A stretch of DNA of 64,000 nt from Rhizobium sp. CSW-27 (GCF_018760785.1 NZ_JAHHZO010000010.1:62001-126000), one strand, 5' to 3'; positions 38,827 to 49,054 are shown, numbered from the stretch's first letter. Notes: generated by a model from the sequence alone, not told the origin. Made by a program: numbers and translations.

Positions 38827-38934
38827 TTGAACGTCCTTTCGTCTGTGTGGCGAGACTATGCGCGGTGAAGCTTGCTTTAGGCTGGCGTGACGGCCGCGTG
38901 ACGCAGAAAGTGCGGCGACTTCCGTTTCAAGCTG

Positions 38935-39345
38935 CTAATATTGCTTGCTTTTTCCCGATGCCAGGGTGATTTCCAGAAGATCGTAGACGGCGTTGTCGTC
39001 GCGTTCGCGGTCTTCCAGGCTCAAGGCATCCTTCATGTGATCCTCAAGACGGTCGCCCTTGGTGCGCTCGCGCAGCACGCGCGCCTCCAGCACCTGCTGC
39101 ACGCCGGCAAGCTGGCTGTCCTTGACCATAAGCCGACCGAAGCGCTCCGAGTAATGACGAGAGAACTGCATGTGCAGTGGCGTCATGGAGCCGATGGCAC
39201 CGATGACCAGATCCATCTGCTCGCCCACTTCGGCGCGCTGGCGGGTGGCGCCGGCCAGTTCCCCCTCCGCCATCTTCTCGAGGTGACGCTGCACGGCGAC
39301 GAGCCGCTTCAGCTTGCTGGATCGGGTCTGGCCGCTGTCTGCCAT
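38935..39345 (-). CDS. FliJ-like coiled-coil flagellar protein
   Basis: 136 residues from the ATG at 39345 (GAGG five bases upstream), 7 bases after fliR. Entirely helical and charged: SSKLKRLVAVQRHLEKMAEG at the N-terminus and ARVLRERTKGDRLEDHMKDA later, as in FliJ, the export-apparatus stalk that links ATPase and FlhA. The position next to fliR and flhA fits. Sequence similarity to FliJ is low by eye, so it may be another coiled-coil accessory protein. Confidence 0.55.
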   Translation of the reverse strand: MADSGQTRSSKLKRLVAVQRHLEKMAEGELAGATRQRAEVGEQMDLVIGAIGSMTPLHMQFSRHYSERFGRLMVKDSQLAGVQQVLEARVLRERTKGDRLEDHMKDALSLEDRERDDNAVYDLLEITLASGKSKQY

Positions 39346-39352
39346 GATCGCC

Positions 39353-40105
39353 TCAGAAGGAGTTGAACACCGGCCCGAACCCCTGCGCGAACTGCCGCAC
39401 CATGGCGGCAATCGCAAGGTAGAGCATGAAGATGCCGCCGGTGACGAGATAGGGGGTGGAAATGAAGTAGACCGGGATCTGCGGCGCAAGCTTGTTGACG
39501 AGGCCGATGGCCACGTTGAACAGCAGGCCGAAGATCAGGAACGGGCTCGCCAGCCGCAGCATGATATAGGTGGAGGCCCGCAGCGTGTCCGTCATGGTGA
39601 TCAGCATCTTCTGCGGCTCGATCAGCGCGCCGACCGGCGTCGCGGCATAGGAATCGAGAAGGGCGCGGAACACGATGTGGTGGAAATCCATGATGAACAG
39701 CAGCATCAGCCCGCAGAAGACGATCAGGCTGGTCACGGAGGTTTCCGAGGTGTCTTCGAGGATGTCATGGCCGCCCGGCGCCGTGAAGCCGATCGCCATG
39801 GTGAGGATGGCGCCGGCAAACTGCAGGCCGAGCACGTAGATACGGGCGATCATGCCATAGACCACGCCGATCAGGCTTTCCGAAAAGATCAGGCCGACAT
39901 AGGTCGCCCCGGGCGAGGCTGCGGCCGGATAGACGCTGTCCCAGATCAGCGGCAGGATCGCCATCGAGACCGCCACCGCCAGGAACAGGCGGACATTGCC
40001 CGAAAGGCGGGCACTGGAGAAACCCGGCAGGGTCATGATGCAGCCTCCCATGCGGCAAAAGGCCAGGAAGAGCGCCAGCATGGTCCCCTGCGGGTCTGTA
40101 ATCAT
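39353..40105 (-). CDS. fliR: Flagellar type III export protein FliR
   Basis: Membrane component of the flagellar export gate, 250 residues with about six hydrophobic segments. [20 protein letters not shown] near the N-terminus and [16 protein letters not shown] near 90-105 are conserved FliR features. The start ATG overlaps the flhA stop as ATGA, so the two are coupled. Follows the order flhA-fliR found in other rhizobia. Confidence 0.95.
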   Translation of the reverse strand: MITDPQGTMLALFLAFCRMGGCIMTLPGFSSARLSGNVRLFLAVAVSMAILPLIWDSVYPAAASPGATYVGLIFSESLIGVVYGMIARIYVLGLQFAGAILTMAIGFTAPGGHDILEDTSETSVTSLIVFCGLMLLFIMDFHHIVFRALLDSYAATPVGALIEPQKMLITMTDTLRASTYIMLRLASPFLIFGLLFNVAIGLVNKLAPQIPVYFISTPYLVTGGIFMLYLAIAAMVRQFAQGFGPVFNSF

Positions 40106-42189
40106 GAAATCGAGCCCAGAATCTTGATGTCTAGCCCCTTGGCGAGTTCCACATGCGAAAGAACTGGAAGCGTCGCGAACAGGCGTTCAACGATCATTCT
40201 GACATAGGAGCGCGTCTCAGGCGAGGTCACCAGCACGAAAGGCAGGCCGCGATCCATGAATTCGCGGATCACCCGGCTCGCCTGCTCGCTGAATTCCTCC
40301 AGCGCCCGCGGGTCGATGTCGAACTCGACCACTTCGCCCTTGGGATCGCGCTTCAGCGCCTGGTGGAACAGCAGGTCCCACTTGCTGCCGAGGCGCAGAA
40401 CGCGCAGCACGCCGTTGTCGGCCAGATCGCCGCACAGTTGCTGGGCCATGCGTACGCGCACATGCTCGACGATCTGCTCGGTCTTGCGCACATGCGGTGC
40501 AAGCTCGGCCACGGCCTCGAGGATGAGGTGCAGGTTGCGGATCGACACCCGCTCCGCCAGCAGGAGCTTCAGCACCGCCTGCAGGCCGGAATAGGACATG
40601 TGCGAGGAGCAGATCTCGTCGGCCAGCTTCTTGTATTCGGGATCGAGCCGGTCGATCAGGATCTTCACGTCCTTGTAGGAGAGAAGCTGCGGCAGGTTGT
40701 TGCGGATCACCTCGGAGAGATGCGTCAGCACCACCGAGACATTGTCGATGGGGTGGAAACCCTCGCGCTTCAGGTCGTCGGCAAAGGCTTCGAGGATCGA
40801 GACCGCCGGCATGCCGAAAGCCGGCTCGCGGATCTCGTCGCCGGGGATCGAGGGCTTGCGGCCCGAGCCGGTCACCACCAGCACATCGCCGACACGCAGC
40901 GTGTTGGAGGCGATCGTCGTGCCATGGATGCGGATCTGGTAGGACTTCTCCGGAATCGAGATGTCGTCGGTGACCTTGATTTCCGGCACCACGAAACCGT
41001 ACTGCGTGGCGAACTTCTTGCGCATCTTGCCGACCCGGAAGGCCAGTTCCTGGTGCGCGCCGAGCAGCCGGGTGGAGACCTGCTTGCCGAGCGCCAGCTC
41101 GATCTCGGAGGTACGCAGCATGGACTTGACCGAATCCTTCTCGGTCTCCTTGGTCAGATTGACCTTCTTCTCCTCGGTCTCGCGGCGCAGCTTGTTTTCG
41201 GCCTCCAGACGGCGCGGCACGATCCAGGCGCCGAAAGCCATGACGCCGCCGAGCGCGACGAAGGGAATGAAGGGCAGGCCCGGCACCAGCGCCAGAACGC
41301 CCATCAGCGCGGCAGCCAGCGAAAGCGCGCGCGGATAACCGCCGAGCTGGTCGAGCACCGCCTTGTCGGCGGTGCCGGGCGTTCCGCCGCGCGACACGAG
41401 CAGGCCCGCCGCCAGCGAGACGACGAGGGCCGGAACCTGCGAGACGATGCCATCACCCACCGACAGCTTGACGAAGACGTCCGCCGCCTCGCCGATCTGC
41501 ATGCCGTGGCGGAAATAGCCGATGATGATGCCGCCGAAAATGTTGATGGCGGTGATGATCAGGCCGGCCACAGCATCGCCGCGCACGAATTTCGAGGCGC
41601 CGTCCATGGCGCCGAAGAACATGCTCTCCTCTTCCAGCTCGCGACGGCGGCGCTGCGCCTCCTTCTCGTCGATGATACCGGCCGAAAGGTCGGCATCGAT
41701 CGACATCTGCTTGCCGGGAATGGCATCGAGGGTGAAGCGGGCGCCGACTTCCGCGATACGCGTGGCGCCCTTGGTGATGACGATGAAGTTGACCGTCACC
41801 AGAATCATGAAGACGATCACACCGATCAGGAAGTCGCCGGACATCACCAGCGAGGCAAAGCCGGCGATCACGCCGCCGGCCGCATCATGGCCCTCGTGCC
41901 CGTGGGTGAGGATGGTGCGCGTCGTCGCGATGTTGAGCGACAGACGGATCATCGTGGAGATCAGCAGAATGGTCGGAAATGACGAGAAGTCGAGCGGCCG
42001 CTGGATCCACAGGGCCACCATCAGGATCAGCACCGAAAAGGCGATGGAGAAGGCCAGGCCCATATCGATCAGAAAGGTCGGAATGGGCAGGAAAAGGATG
42101 CAGAGAATGGCGATGATGCCAAGTGCGAAGCCAATGTCCCGGCCGCTGGGACTGACCTTGGGAATGGTGAGTGCAGGTGGTTGCGCCAT
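40102..42189 (-). CDS. flhA: Flagellar export gate protein FlhA
   Basis: Inner-membrane export gate with a large cytoplasmic ring domain that binds cargo and chaperones. 695 residues from the ATG at 42189. About eight helices fill residues 20-330; the FHIPEP-type signature region is represented by [20 protein letters not shown] near 80. The cytoplasmic part from about 350 to 695 ends DIKILGSIS. The loop [19 protein letters not shown] with conserved charged residues is present. Translationally coupled to fliR. Confidence 0.97.
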   Translation of the reverse strand: MAQPPALTIPKVSPSGRDIGFALGIIAILCILFLPIPTFLIDMGLAFSIAFSVLILMVALWIQRPLDFSSFPTILLISTMIRLSLNIATTRTILTHGHEGHDAAGGVIAGFASLVMSGDFLIGVIVFMILVTVNFIVITKGATRIAEVGARFTLDAIPGKQMSIDADLSAGIIDEKEAQRRRRELEEESMFFGAMDGASKFVRGDAVAGLIITAINIFGGIIIGYFRHGMQIGEAADVFVKLSVGDGIVSQVPALVVSLAAGLLVSRGGTPGTADKAVLDQLGGYPRALSLAAALMGVLALVPGLPFIPFVALGGVMAFGAWIVPRRLEAENKLRRETEEKKVNLTKETEKDSVKSMLRTSEIELALGKQVSTRLLGAHQELAFRVGKMRKKFATQYGFVVPEIKVTDDISIPEKSYQIRIHGTTIASNTLRVGDVLVVTGSGRKPSIPGDEIREPAFGMPAVSILEAFADDLKREGFHPIDNVSVVLTHLSEVIRNNLPQLLSYKDVKILIDRLDPEYKKLADEICSSHMSYSGLQAVLKLLLAERVSIRNLHLILEAVAELAPHVRKTEQIVEHVRVRMAQQLCGDLADNGVLRVLRLGSKWDLLFHQALKRDPKGEVVEFDIDPRALEEFSEQASRVIREFMDRGLPFVLVTSPETRSYVRMIVERLFATLPVLSHVELAKGLDIKILGSIS

Positions 42190-42295
42190 GGAATTCCGTC
42201 TCTTCATGAGAAGGCGGCGCAACGCCTGTTACGCCGGTTCATCTGAAGCCTAGACGGCGAAGCTTGCGCGAGGCAGGCGCAGGCCTCGCGCAGCG

Positions 42296-42562
42296 TCAGA
42301 AGCCGGACTGGACGCGGGAGAAGACAAGCTCGGCGAAGAGATAGATCTGGCTGCCGATGAAGGGAGCCGTAAGCCCGACCGCCAGCAGAATGGCGACGAT
42401 CTTCGGCACGAAGGTCAGCGTCATTTCCTGCACCTGGGTGAGTGCCTGCAGGAAGGCGACGCCGACGCCGACGACCATGGCCGCCAGAATCGCAGGTCCG
42501 GACGCGATCAGGACCGTGCGCATGGCGGCCTGCATGATTTCCAGTGCATCGGCTTCGTTCAT
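42296..42562 (-). CDS. fliQ: Flagellar export protein FliQ
   Basis: Small export-gate membrane protein, 88 residues from the ATG at 42562 (AGGGAG upstream); a GTG three codons earlier is too close to that site. Two helices, about 14-38 and 49-75, are separated by the conserved TQVQEMTLTFVPKI segment. Lies between flgD and flhA as in Sinorhizobium. Confidence 0.95.
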   Translation of the reverse strand: MNEADALEIMQAAMRTVLIASGPAILAAMVVGVGVAFLQALTQVQEMTLTFVPKIVAILLAVGLTAPFIGSQIYLFAELVFSRVQSGF

Positions 42563-42641
42563 CCAAGCCACTCCCTGCCGCCCTCATGGCAGCGATTCGA
42601 TGGATCCCGTTCTACCGGGATCCGGTTGTCGCGTCGAGGCA

Positions 42642-43115
42642 TCAGGAGCTGCTGTCGCTGCTCTCGCTGTCGGACGACGAGGTGGATTCGATGGCCTGGT
42701 CGGAGACGACGACGCCTGCCTGCAGCAGCACCTTGTCGCCGGCTTCGGTCACGGCGATCACGCCGTCCGAATAGACCTGCACTTCCTTGACCTTGCCCAT
42801 CACCGTGTCGTCGGCGCTCATGACGTACTTGCCGACCAGGTCACCGGCGCGCGTCAGGGCTTCCGCCTGCAGCATGCTCTTCAGGTGGGTGTTGGTCTGG
42901 ATCGTCTGTTCCACCTGCGAGAAGGAGGCCAGCTGAGAGATCTGCTCGGACGCATCCATGGGATCGGTCGGATCCTGGTTCTTCATCTGCGCGATCAGCA
43001 GCTGAAGAAAGCTGTCATAGTTCAGGCTCGCATTGTTGGCATCCGTGCTGGAGGCTGCCGCATTGGCCCAGGGGTTGGAACTGGACGTGCTGCTGCTGAC
43101 CGAATCTACCGCCAT
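42642..43115 (-). CDS. flgD: Flagellar hook assembly (cap) protein FlgD
   Basis: Scaffold for hook polymerisation, 157 residues, the short form usual in rhizobia. [20 protein letters not shown] and [20 protein letters not shown] (about 30-70) are the conserved N-terminal FlgD block needed for export and capping. The C-terminal part is short and ends in a serine/aspartate-rich tail. The start overlaps the flbT end by 10 bases. Confidence 0.93.
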   Translation of the reverse strand: MAVDSVSSSTSSSNPWANAAASSTDANNASLNYDSFLQLLIAQMKNQDPTDPMDASEQISQLASFSQVEQTIQTNTHLKSMLQAEALTRAGDLVGKYVMSADDTVMGKVKEVQVYSDGVIAVTEAGDKVLLQAGVVVSDQAIESTSSSDSESSDSSS

Positions 43116-43555
43116 GGAGCGATCTCCCGGCGGATCTGCTCGACCGTTGCCGGCGTCATCTCATGGCTGTTGAGGATGCGGTCCTCGATCGGGTAGAGCC
43201 CGCGGATCGCCTTCAGCGCGTCAAAGGCGCGGCCGCTGACGACCATGGCGTCGATGCGCTTCAGCTCCGCCAGAACCTCGTCGTTCTGGAAGCAGGAGAG
43301 CAGCATGGTGATCGACTTGCGGAACATGGAGAGCGACTGCTCCTTGCCTTCCGGGTTGATCAGCATCATCTGGGCGATGAAGTAGAGTTGGCGCAGCGGC
43401 GTCGTGGCGTCTTCCAGCTGCAGGACGTGGTTTTCCAGCAGGAAGGTCACGTCGTTGAGGAATTCGAGCGCAACCTTGCGATCGACCCGCAAGACGGCCC
43501 CGTTGATGAAGATTCGTTCGCCCGATTTCAGCGAGATGCGCAGAGTGCTTTTCAT
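43106..43555 (-). CDS. flbT: Flagellin mRNA regulator FlbT
   Basis: 149 residues. In Caulobacter FlbT binds the flagellin mRNA leader and promotes its decay; in Brucella it acts positively. The family opening [20 protein letters not shown] and [20 protein letters not shown] are clear. Overlaps flaF (ATGA) and flgD, so all three are coupled. All three flagellin genes here carry a shared leader hairpin that is a possible target. Confidence 0.93.
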   Translation of the reverse strand: MKSTLRISLKSGERIFINGAVLRVDRKVALEFLNDVTFLLENHVLQLEDATTPLRQLYFIAQMMLINPEGKEQSLSMFRKSITMLLSCFQNDEVLAELKRIDAMVVSGRAFDALKAIRGLYPIEDRILNSHEMTPATVEQIRREIAPWR

Positions 43556-43899
43556 TTAAGTCCATCCCTGATGATGGTTGTCACGTCGATGAGGCCCTGG
43601 AAGTTGTCGGACTGGCGCCGCCGGATCTTTTCGCACTCCTTGAGTATCCACAGGGCAATGGAAATCAGATTGGCGCGAAGTTCGACATTCAGTTCGTTTT
43701 CCGGCTGGCGCAGGTCCTCGATGAACCTGATCCAAACGCGCCGGGTGTAAAAAAGAGCTTCGATCGCAGCGCGCGAATAATCCGACGCGTCGCGCGCGGC
43801 CTTGAGCAGCTCTATGGATCGATCAAGGGCCTGCCGCTCACGGGACTTGGCGTCAGCGACGTCGTCCTCCATGATCTCGGCATATGAAAACTGGTACAT
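43552..43899 (-). CDS. flaF: Flagellin synthesis regulator FlaF
   Basis: 115 residues, helical. It carries the FlaF pattern [20 protein letters not shown], then IELLKAARD and [20 protein letters not shown]. FlaF works with FlbT to control flagellin synthesis and secretion. Starts 36 bases after flgL and ends in an ATGA overlap with flbT. Confidence 0.93.
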   Translation of the reverse strand: MYQFSYAEIMEDDVADAKSRERQALDRSIELLKAARDASDYSRAAIEALFYTRRVWIRFIEDLRQPENELNVELRANLISIALWILKECEKIRRRQSDNFQGLIDVTTIIRDGLK

Positions 43900-43935
43900 T
43901 CATGTATCCTTCATTTTCACCACTTCCCTTTGCCA

Positions 43936-45021
43936 TCAAAGGAAGTTCACAAGGCTCAGCTGTTGAATTCGGGATGTGAGAGTGTAGGCCGCTTCGAGAA
44001 GCGCCTGCAGCGAGGTCACGCGGGTCGAGGCCTCGTAGGCATCGACACCCTGGAGATCGTTGAGATGCGTCTCGATGATCGTCTTCTGCGCCTCGAGCGA
44101 GTCATTGGCCTGGGAGACGCGCTGCGACGACAGGCCGATGGCCGAACGCTGGTCGTTGATGCCGGAGATCGCCTTGCCGATGGCCGTGGTGGCCTTGGCG
44201 GAGACGACGCTGCGAACGTTTTCCGGCATCTCGTCCGTCAGGAACTCGCTGCCGACCACGGCGGCGAACACAAAACTCCGGAAGCCCTGCTCGTTGGCAT
44301 TGGTGGAGGTGCTGACCACTTCCGTCGAACTGATGCGCGTCGTCATGTCGGTCGAGGAGGCATCCGAGACGAAGGTGGACCAGAAGTCCTGGCCGCCGAG
44401 CCCGGTATGGGGCGGATCGGTCAGTGTCGTCGTGCCGTTGAACTTGGACTCCAGGTCGCTCAGGAAGGCATCCATCTGCGCCGGCGTCATATCCTCCTTC
44501 GAGGCGATGCCGTTGCTGGACAGATAGTAGTTCAGTTCCGTATCGACGGCAGCGTTGAAGGGCGAACCGGCATCCGAATAGGAGGTCAGCGGCTTGACGT
44601 CGGTATTGGTGCCGGCAAACAGGTATTCCCCCGTGACCGACGTGTTGGCGATGTCCGTGAAGGAATCGAGCGCGCTGGACATCGTGGCGCGCGCATCGCC
44701 GAGCGTCGAGGTGCTGCTGGTGAGAGCCGCCAGCGAATCGAGTACCTTCTGGCCGAGATCCGCGAGCTGGCTCAGCGCCTCCTCCGAGGAATCGAGCCGC
44801 TGATCGGCGATCGAATTGGTGGTCAGCTGCGCCTCGATACGCGAGACATCGCGGGTCAGGTCGATGCTGCGGGAGGTGGCGCCGCCCAGCGCCACGCCCA
44901 TGTCGGCATGCACGCCGGTGGTGACTTCCTCGTTCGCCTTCACCAGGTCGTTCTGCGCCTTGGCCATTGCCTGGCGCAGACTGGTCTGAACGGAGATCGT
45001 CGATGTGAATGAGGTCTTCAT
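43936..45021 (-). CDS. flgL: Hook-filament junction protein FlgL
   Basis: Hook-associated protein 3, 361 residues, exported by the flagellar system without a signal peptide. The flagellin-like N-terminus (MKTSFTSTISVQTSLRQAMA) and C-terminal helix (LEAAYTLTSRIQQLSLVNFL) form the D0/D1 coiled coil. The middle is threonine/serine-rich. Five bases separate it from flgK. Confidence 0.93.
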   Translation of the reverse strand: MKTSFTSTISVQTSLRQAMAKAQNDLVKANEEVTTGVHADMGVALGGATSRSIDLTRDVSRIEAQLTTNSIADQRLDSSEEALSQLADLGQKVLDSLAALTSSTSTLGDARATMSSALDSFTDIANTSVTGEYLFAGTNTDVKPLTSYSDAGSPFNAAVDTELNYYLSSNGIASKEDMTPAQMDAFLSDLESKFNGTTTLTDPPHTGLGGQDFWSTFVSDASSTDMTTRISSTEVVSTSTNANEQGFRSFVFAAVVGSEFLTDEMPENVRSVVSAKATTAIGKAISGINDQRSAIGLSSQRVSQANDSLEAQKTIIETHLNDLQGVDAYEASTRVTSLQALLEAAYTLTSRIQQLSLVNFL

Positions 45022-45026
45022 GATCC

Positions 45027-46475
45027 TTATCCTGCCACGTCGATGAGGGCCTTCAGCATCTCGTCGATGGTGCTGACCAGTTTCGTTGCCGCCTTGTAGG
45101 ACTGCTCGATGTCCAGCAGCAGGGACAGTTCCTCGTCGAGGCTGACGCCCGTTTCGCTGGAATGGGCTTCCACCGCCCGCGACTGGGCGGCCGTCTTGGT
45201 CTCGTCCGCTGACGTTGCCGTGCTGCGCAGATTCTCCAGCCAGCCGGCCGAGTCGGAGGCAAACGAGATCACGTCGAGATTGCCGTCGATGCCGGTGGAG
45301 GCATCGAAACTCTGTTTGGTCTGGAGCGCCTGCGAATAGCTGTCCAGCAGCGTGGAGAAGCCGGCCGAGGCATCGGTGTTGACCACATAGGCCGTGCCGT
45401 TGATGCCGCCATCGCGCACCAGCTGCGGATTGGCCGTGACGGCGGCATTGATCGAGATCTGGCCTGCAAGGCCGGGAACGACGGTGCCGGCGGTTGCAAC
45501 GCTCGAATCGACGCCATTGGTGAACAGGCCGGCCTGCGGCGTCAGCGCGCCGGAGGGGCCGGTTTCGGCAAAGGCGACGATCAGTCCGCGCGCCACCTCG
45601 TCCAGCTGCGACTGGAAGGTCGGGGCAATGTCGTCGCGGATCTGCAGGAGCGCCTGCAGCGAGCCCTCGGCATCGGTGTCGGCGCCGGTACCGGCCTTCA
45701 TCGCCACGCCGTCGACATAGATGGCATTGCCGGTGACGCTGGCCGTGTAGGTGGAGGTCGGCTGGAAGGAGACCGTGCGCGGGATTGTCTCGAACAGGGT
45801 GGTGCCGTCCGAGGTGTAGATCGCCACGTCATTGCCCGGACGGGTGACGGTGGATATGCCGACGATCTCCGAGATCTGCTTCAGCAGCGCGTCACGCGTG
45901 TCGAGCGCGTTGTTGGCATCCTTGCCGGTGATCGTGGCACGGATCACGTCGTTGTTGGCCGTCTCGAACTTGGCAAGAAGCGTGTTGAGCTTGTCGACCT
46001 GCGTCTTGATCTCTGCATCGGCGCGGGTGCGGATCGCCTGCACCTCGTCCGATGCCGTGTTGAGCGTGTCGACGACGTCCTGGGCCGAGGAAACCACCGT
46101 GGAGGCGAGCGTCGCCTCGTTGGGCTTGGCGGCATAGGCGTCGAGATCGCTGACCAGCTGGGAGAGCCGCGCGCTCGGCGAGGCATCGTAATCGTTGTTG
46201 CCGAGCAGGCTGCGCAGCTCCTCCAGGCCGGAAAGCAGCGTCTCCTGCCCGCTGGCCAGCGAGGTGCTGGTGATGGTCTGCCGGAAAAGCGTGGTGTTCT
46301 GCGCGCGTTCCGTGGTGGCGACGAGCGCGCCATTGCCCGCCGTGACCAGGACGGCAGTGCGCCGCGAATAGTCGGCGTTCTGCGCGTTGGAAATGTTCGT
46401 CGACGTGACCGACGTCTGGGTGCCGGTGTTGTTGAAGATCGACTGAGCCGTGGACAGTGCTGTGGAAAGCGACAT
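45027..46475 (-). CDS. flgK: Hook-filament junction protein FlgK
   Basis: Hook-associated protein 1, 482 residues. The N-terminal helix contains the rod/hook motif TSVTSTNISNAQNADYSRRT, and the C-terminus ends in SLLLDIEQSYKAATKLVSTI, the FlgE/FlgK C-terminal motif. DAYAAKPNEATLASTVVSSA is a conserved internal part. Between flgE and flgL, 30 and 5 bases away. Confidence 0.94.
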   Translation of the reverse strand: MSLSTALSTAQSIFNNTGTQTSVTSTNISNAQNADYSRRTAVLVTAGNGALVATTERAQNTTLFRQTITSTSLASGQETLLSGLEELRSLLGNNDYDASPSARLSQLVSDLDAYAAKPNEATLASTVVSSAQDVVDTLNTASDEVQAIRTRADAEIKTQVDKLNTLLAKFETANNDVIRATITGKDANNALDTRDALLKQISEIVGISTVTRPGNDVAIYTSDGTTLFETIPRTVSFQPTSTYTASVTGNAIYVDGVAMKAGTGADTDAEGSLQALLQIRDDIAPTFQSQLDEVARGLIVAFAETGPSGALTPQAGLFTNGVDSSVATAGTVVPGLAGQISINAAVTANPQLVRDGGINGTAYVVNTDASAGFSTLLDSYSQALQTKQSFDASTGIDGNLDVISFASDSAGWLENLRSTATSADETKTAAQSRAVEAHSSETGVSLDEELSLLLDIEQSYKAATKLVSTIDEMLKALIDVAG

Positions 46476-46505
46476 TGTACTGAGCCTTTACGGAACGTGC
46501 GGCGG

Positions 46506-48050
46506 TTACCTCTTGAGGTTGACCAGCGTTTCCAGGAGTTCGGAGCCGGTCTGGAAGACCTTCGAGTTTGCCGTGTAGTTGCGCTGCGACTCGATCATCG
46601 AGGTCAGCTCTTCGCCGATGTCGACATTGGAATCTTCGAGCGCGCCGGACAGGATTTCGCCATAGCCGCTGCTGCCGGCATAACCCATGACGATGACGCC
46701 GGAATCGTTGCTCTGCGAGTAGACATTGCCGGCCAGCGGATTAAGGTTGTTCGGGCTCTGCACCGTCGCCATCGCAATGCGGTAGGTCGGGATCGACTGG
46801 CCGTTCTCGTAGAGAATGGAGACGATGCCATCCTTGCTGATTTCCACCTTGTCGACCGAGCTTGCGCCCTGGCCGTCGATGTCGCCCTCTGCGGAGTAGT
46901 CGCTGCCGAGCTGCAACAGGTCACTGATGTCGATGTCGATGCCACTGAGCGTGGCCCCGGCAATCGTCTGGCTGGTGGTGCTGATGCTGGTCGGCGAGGA
47001 CAGCTTGCCGAGACCGTCAAAGGTCAGCTCGTAACCGGTGCCGTTGCCGTCCGTCGATGCGGAAACCGAGGAAACGGCCGTGCTCTGGCTCAGGCCGGAC
47101 AGATCGACGGTGAGCGCGCCGAGCGTGCCGTTTGCGGTGGTGGTGAACGAGGCCGAGCTGGTCAGGTTGCCGGAGGCATCGAAGGTGAGCGAGGACGTGC
47201 CGATCGAGGTGGTGCCGTCCAGCACTTCCAGATCCCAGCCCGAGGCCGTCTTGGTGTAGTTGTAGCTCAGCGTGTGGGCGGAGCCGTCGCTGCCATAGGC
47301 AATGGCCTTGGTGGAATAGGTATCGCCGGTGGCCGCCGCAGAGTTCAGCGTGCCCGACAGGGCACTCGTTGCGGAGGCAGCCGCCGTCTGGCCGGTGATA
47401 GACACGCCGTTATACTGGATGTCGAGCGACCAGGTGTTGTTGGCCGTCTTCGTGTAGACCAGGTTCAGCAGACGGGAATTGCCCTGCGAATCATAGGCAA
47501 CCAGCGAGGAGGATTTGGAATAGCCGACCGCCTCGTTGGCCGGAAGGTTGCCGGACAGGGAGCCCTCCTCCGAAGGCGTCGCCTGCAGGCCACCGGCCGA
47601 GACGTTGATCTCGCTCAGGCCCTCGAAGCCGTTGATGACGATGGTCGGGTCCTCGGTCGAGGAATAGGGATAGCCCATCAGCGTGAAACCGGCCGCATTT
47701 TGCAGCGTGCCGTCGTCCTGCACCTCGAAATTGCCGGCGCGGGTCAGATATTCGACGCCGTCGGCGCCCTGGACGATGAAGAAGCCGTCGCCGTTGATGG
47801 CGAGATCCGTGGTCGAGGTGGTGTAGCTGAAGGAACCCTGGTCATTGATCGAGTAGCGGATCGTGGAATTGACGCCGCCGGAATTGTAGCTGCCGTTGGA
47901 GGACGGCAGGATCATCGACGAAAACTGCGCGGACGACTTCTTGTAGCCGACAGTGCTCGAGTTGGCGATGTTGTCCGCCACCGTGCTGAGACGGTTTGCC
48001 TGAGCATTCATACCGGACACACCGGTGCGCATCGTTCCATAAAGGCTCAT
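46506..48050 (-). CDS. flgE: Flagellar hook protein FlgE
   Basis: Main hook subunit, 514 residues. N-terminal axial motif MNAQANRLSTVADNIANSST at about residues 14-33, the NGDGFFIVQGADG block at about 85-97, and the C-terminal axial helix ESQRNYTANSKVFQTGSELL. The central 150-400 region is serine/threonine/alanine-rich, the variable outer domain. First structural gene after rem; the terminator at 48190-48227 lies between them, so flgE probably has its own promoter in 48051-48189. Confidence 0.95.
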   Translation of the reverse strand: MSLYGTMRTGVSGMNAQANRLSTVADNIANSSTVGYKKSSAQFSSMILPSSNGSYNSGGVNSTIRYSINDQGSFSYTTSTTDLAINGDGFFIVQGADGVEYLTRAGNFEVQDDGTLQNAAGFTLMGYPYSSTEDPTIVINGFEGLSEINVSAGGLQATPSEEGSLSGNLPANEAVGYSKSSSLVAYDSQGNSRLLNLVYTKTANNTWSLDIQYNGVSITGQTAAASATSALSGTLNSAAATGDTYSTKAIAYGSDGSAHTLSYNYTKTASGWDLEVLDGTTSIGTSSLTFDASGNLTSSASFTTTANGTLGALTVDLSGLSQSTAVSSVSASTDGNGTGYELTFDGLGKLSSPTSISTTSQTIAGATLSGIDIDISDLLQLGSDYSAEGDIDGQGASSVDKVEISKDGIVSILYENGQSIPTYRIAMATVQSPNNLNPLAGNVYSQSNDSGVIVMGYAGSSGYGEILSGALEDSNVDIGEELTSMIESQRNYTANSKVFQTGSELLETLVNLKR

Positions 48051-48189
48051 ATCAAATCCCCGTTTTGCCTATGCTGGCGACACTAGATCACGGGCCTTGC
48101 GTGAAGCTGTCTGTCTCGACCTCACTCCTCGTCTTGCGCCTTGCCGTCAGCCCGGCGGGTACGCGCCGTTCTTTCGACGAAGCCTAAAA

Positions 48190-48227
48190 TACAACCCCGG
48201 AAACCGACGTCGATTTCCGGGGTTGTA
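48190..48227 (-). terminator. Strong intrinsic terminator after rem
   Basis: A 14-bp perfect stem (48190-48203 with 48214-48227) and 10-base loop, followed on the transcribed strand by ATTTTAG. It lies between the end of rem and the flgE start, separating the rem transcript from the flgE-K-L operon. Confidence 0.85.
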
Positions 48228-48275
48228 CATGTTTAACGCTTGCTGAAGGGGGGCTTTCGGAGCCGCCGGCCTGTG

Positions 48276-48947
48276 TCAGTTCCAGTCGATGCAGTAGCCG
48301 AGGAACCGCTTGGAATCGATCGGATCGAAACCGAGCTTCTTGCGCAGCTTCTTGCGCAGCTTGCTGATATGGCTTTCGACGACGTTTTCCTCGACCTCGT
48401 CGTCGAAGATGCCGTAGATCGCGTTGAAGATCTGGGTCTTCGAGACGCGACGGCCGCGATTGGCGACCAGATATTCGAGGATGCGGCGCTCACGCCGCGG
48501 CAGCGGGAAGATCTCGCCCTGGATCTCCGGGTCGCGACCATCGGAGAACACCCGGATCGGACCGATGTCGGTGTAGTTGGCAATCGCCTTCAGGCGCCGG
48601 CGGATCGCCGCCGCACGTGCAAGGATCTCGCGGGGGTGGACCGGCTTGCGCACAACGTCATCGACGCCGCTGTCGAACAGCGCAAGCGTGGCTTCCAGCG
48701 AGTGATGATCGCTGACTGCGATCACCGGGGCCTGGGTGCGGTCGCGGATGGCCCGCGGCAGCTCCAGGGAGCGCTCGGTCTGACCGATGAGGAAAGCCTC
48801 CACCGCGTCGATATCCGTATCGGCCGCCGTGTTGACCCATTCCCCGAATTCCTTCGGATCAAACCCTGTCGAGGGAACTCCCTCGCGCCCAAACAGTGAA
48901 GTGTAACCTTCCTTAACGAGCTCACGCTCATCAACCACTACGATCAT
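48276..48947 (-). CDS. rem: Motility regulator Rem (OmpR-type, degenerate receiver)
   Basis: Transcription activator of flagellar genes in exponential growth, known from Sinorhizobium meliloti. 223 residues; start at 48947 with GGAGG seven bases upstream. Residues 1-115 have a receiver fold ([23 protein letters not shown]), but the strand that should end in the phosphorylated aspartate reads AVEAFLIG, so phosphorylation is unlikely. Residues 125-223 form an OmpR/PhoB winged helix ([40 protein letters not shown]). Own terminator and a CtrA-like upstream site. Confidence 0.92.
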   Translation of the reverse strand: MIVVVDERELVKEGYTSLFGREGVPSTGFDPKEFGEWVNTAADTDIDAVEAFLIGQTERSLELPRAIRDRTQAPVIAVSDHHSLEATLALFDSGVDDVVRKPVHPREILARAAAIRRRLKAIANYTDIGPIRVFSDGRDPEIQGEIFPLPRRERRILEYLVANRGRRVSKTQIFNAIYGIFDDEVEENVVESHISKLRKKLRKKLGFDPIDSKRFLGYCIDWN

Positions 48948-48959
48948 TCGTCCGCCTCC

Positions 48960-49054
48960 GAATCAGTGTGGTGCCTCGATGCAGTATGCGTACGAATCGA
49001 GGGATTCACGGACAACTACACAAAGTTAACCATAGAATTTAAGAGTTGATTAAC
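48960..49054 (-). promoter_or_regulatory. rem upstream control region: CtrA box, GANTC sites, inverted repeat
   Basis: TTAAGAGTTGATTAAC at 49039-49054 fits the CtrA consensus TTAA-N7-TTAAC exactly, 92 bases upstream of rem. GANTC methylation sites occur at 48960-48964, 48994-48998 and 49003-49007. CCTCGAT at 48974-48980 is an inverted repeat of ATCGAGG at 48996-49002 and may bind VisNR or another regulator. Binding proteins are inferred. Confidence 0.6.
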
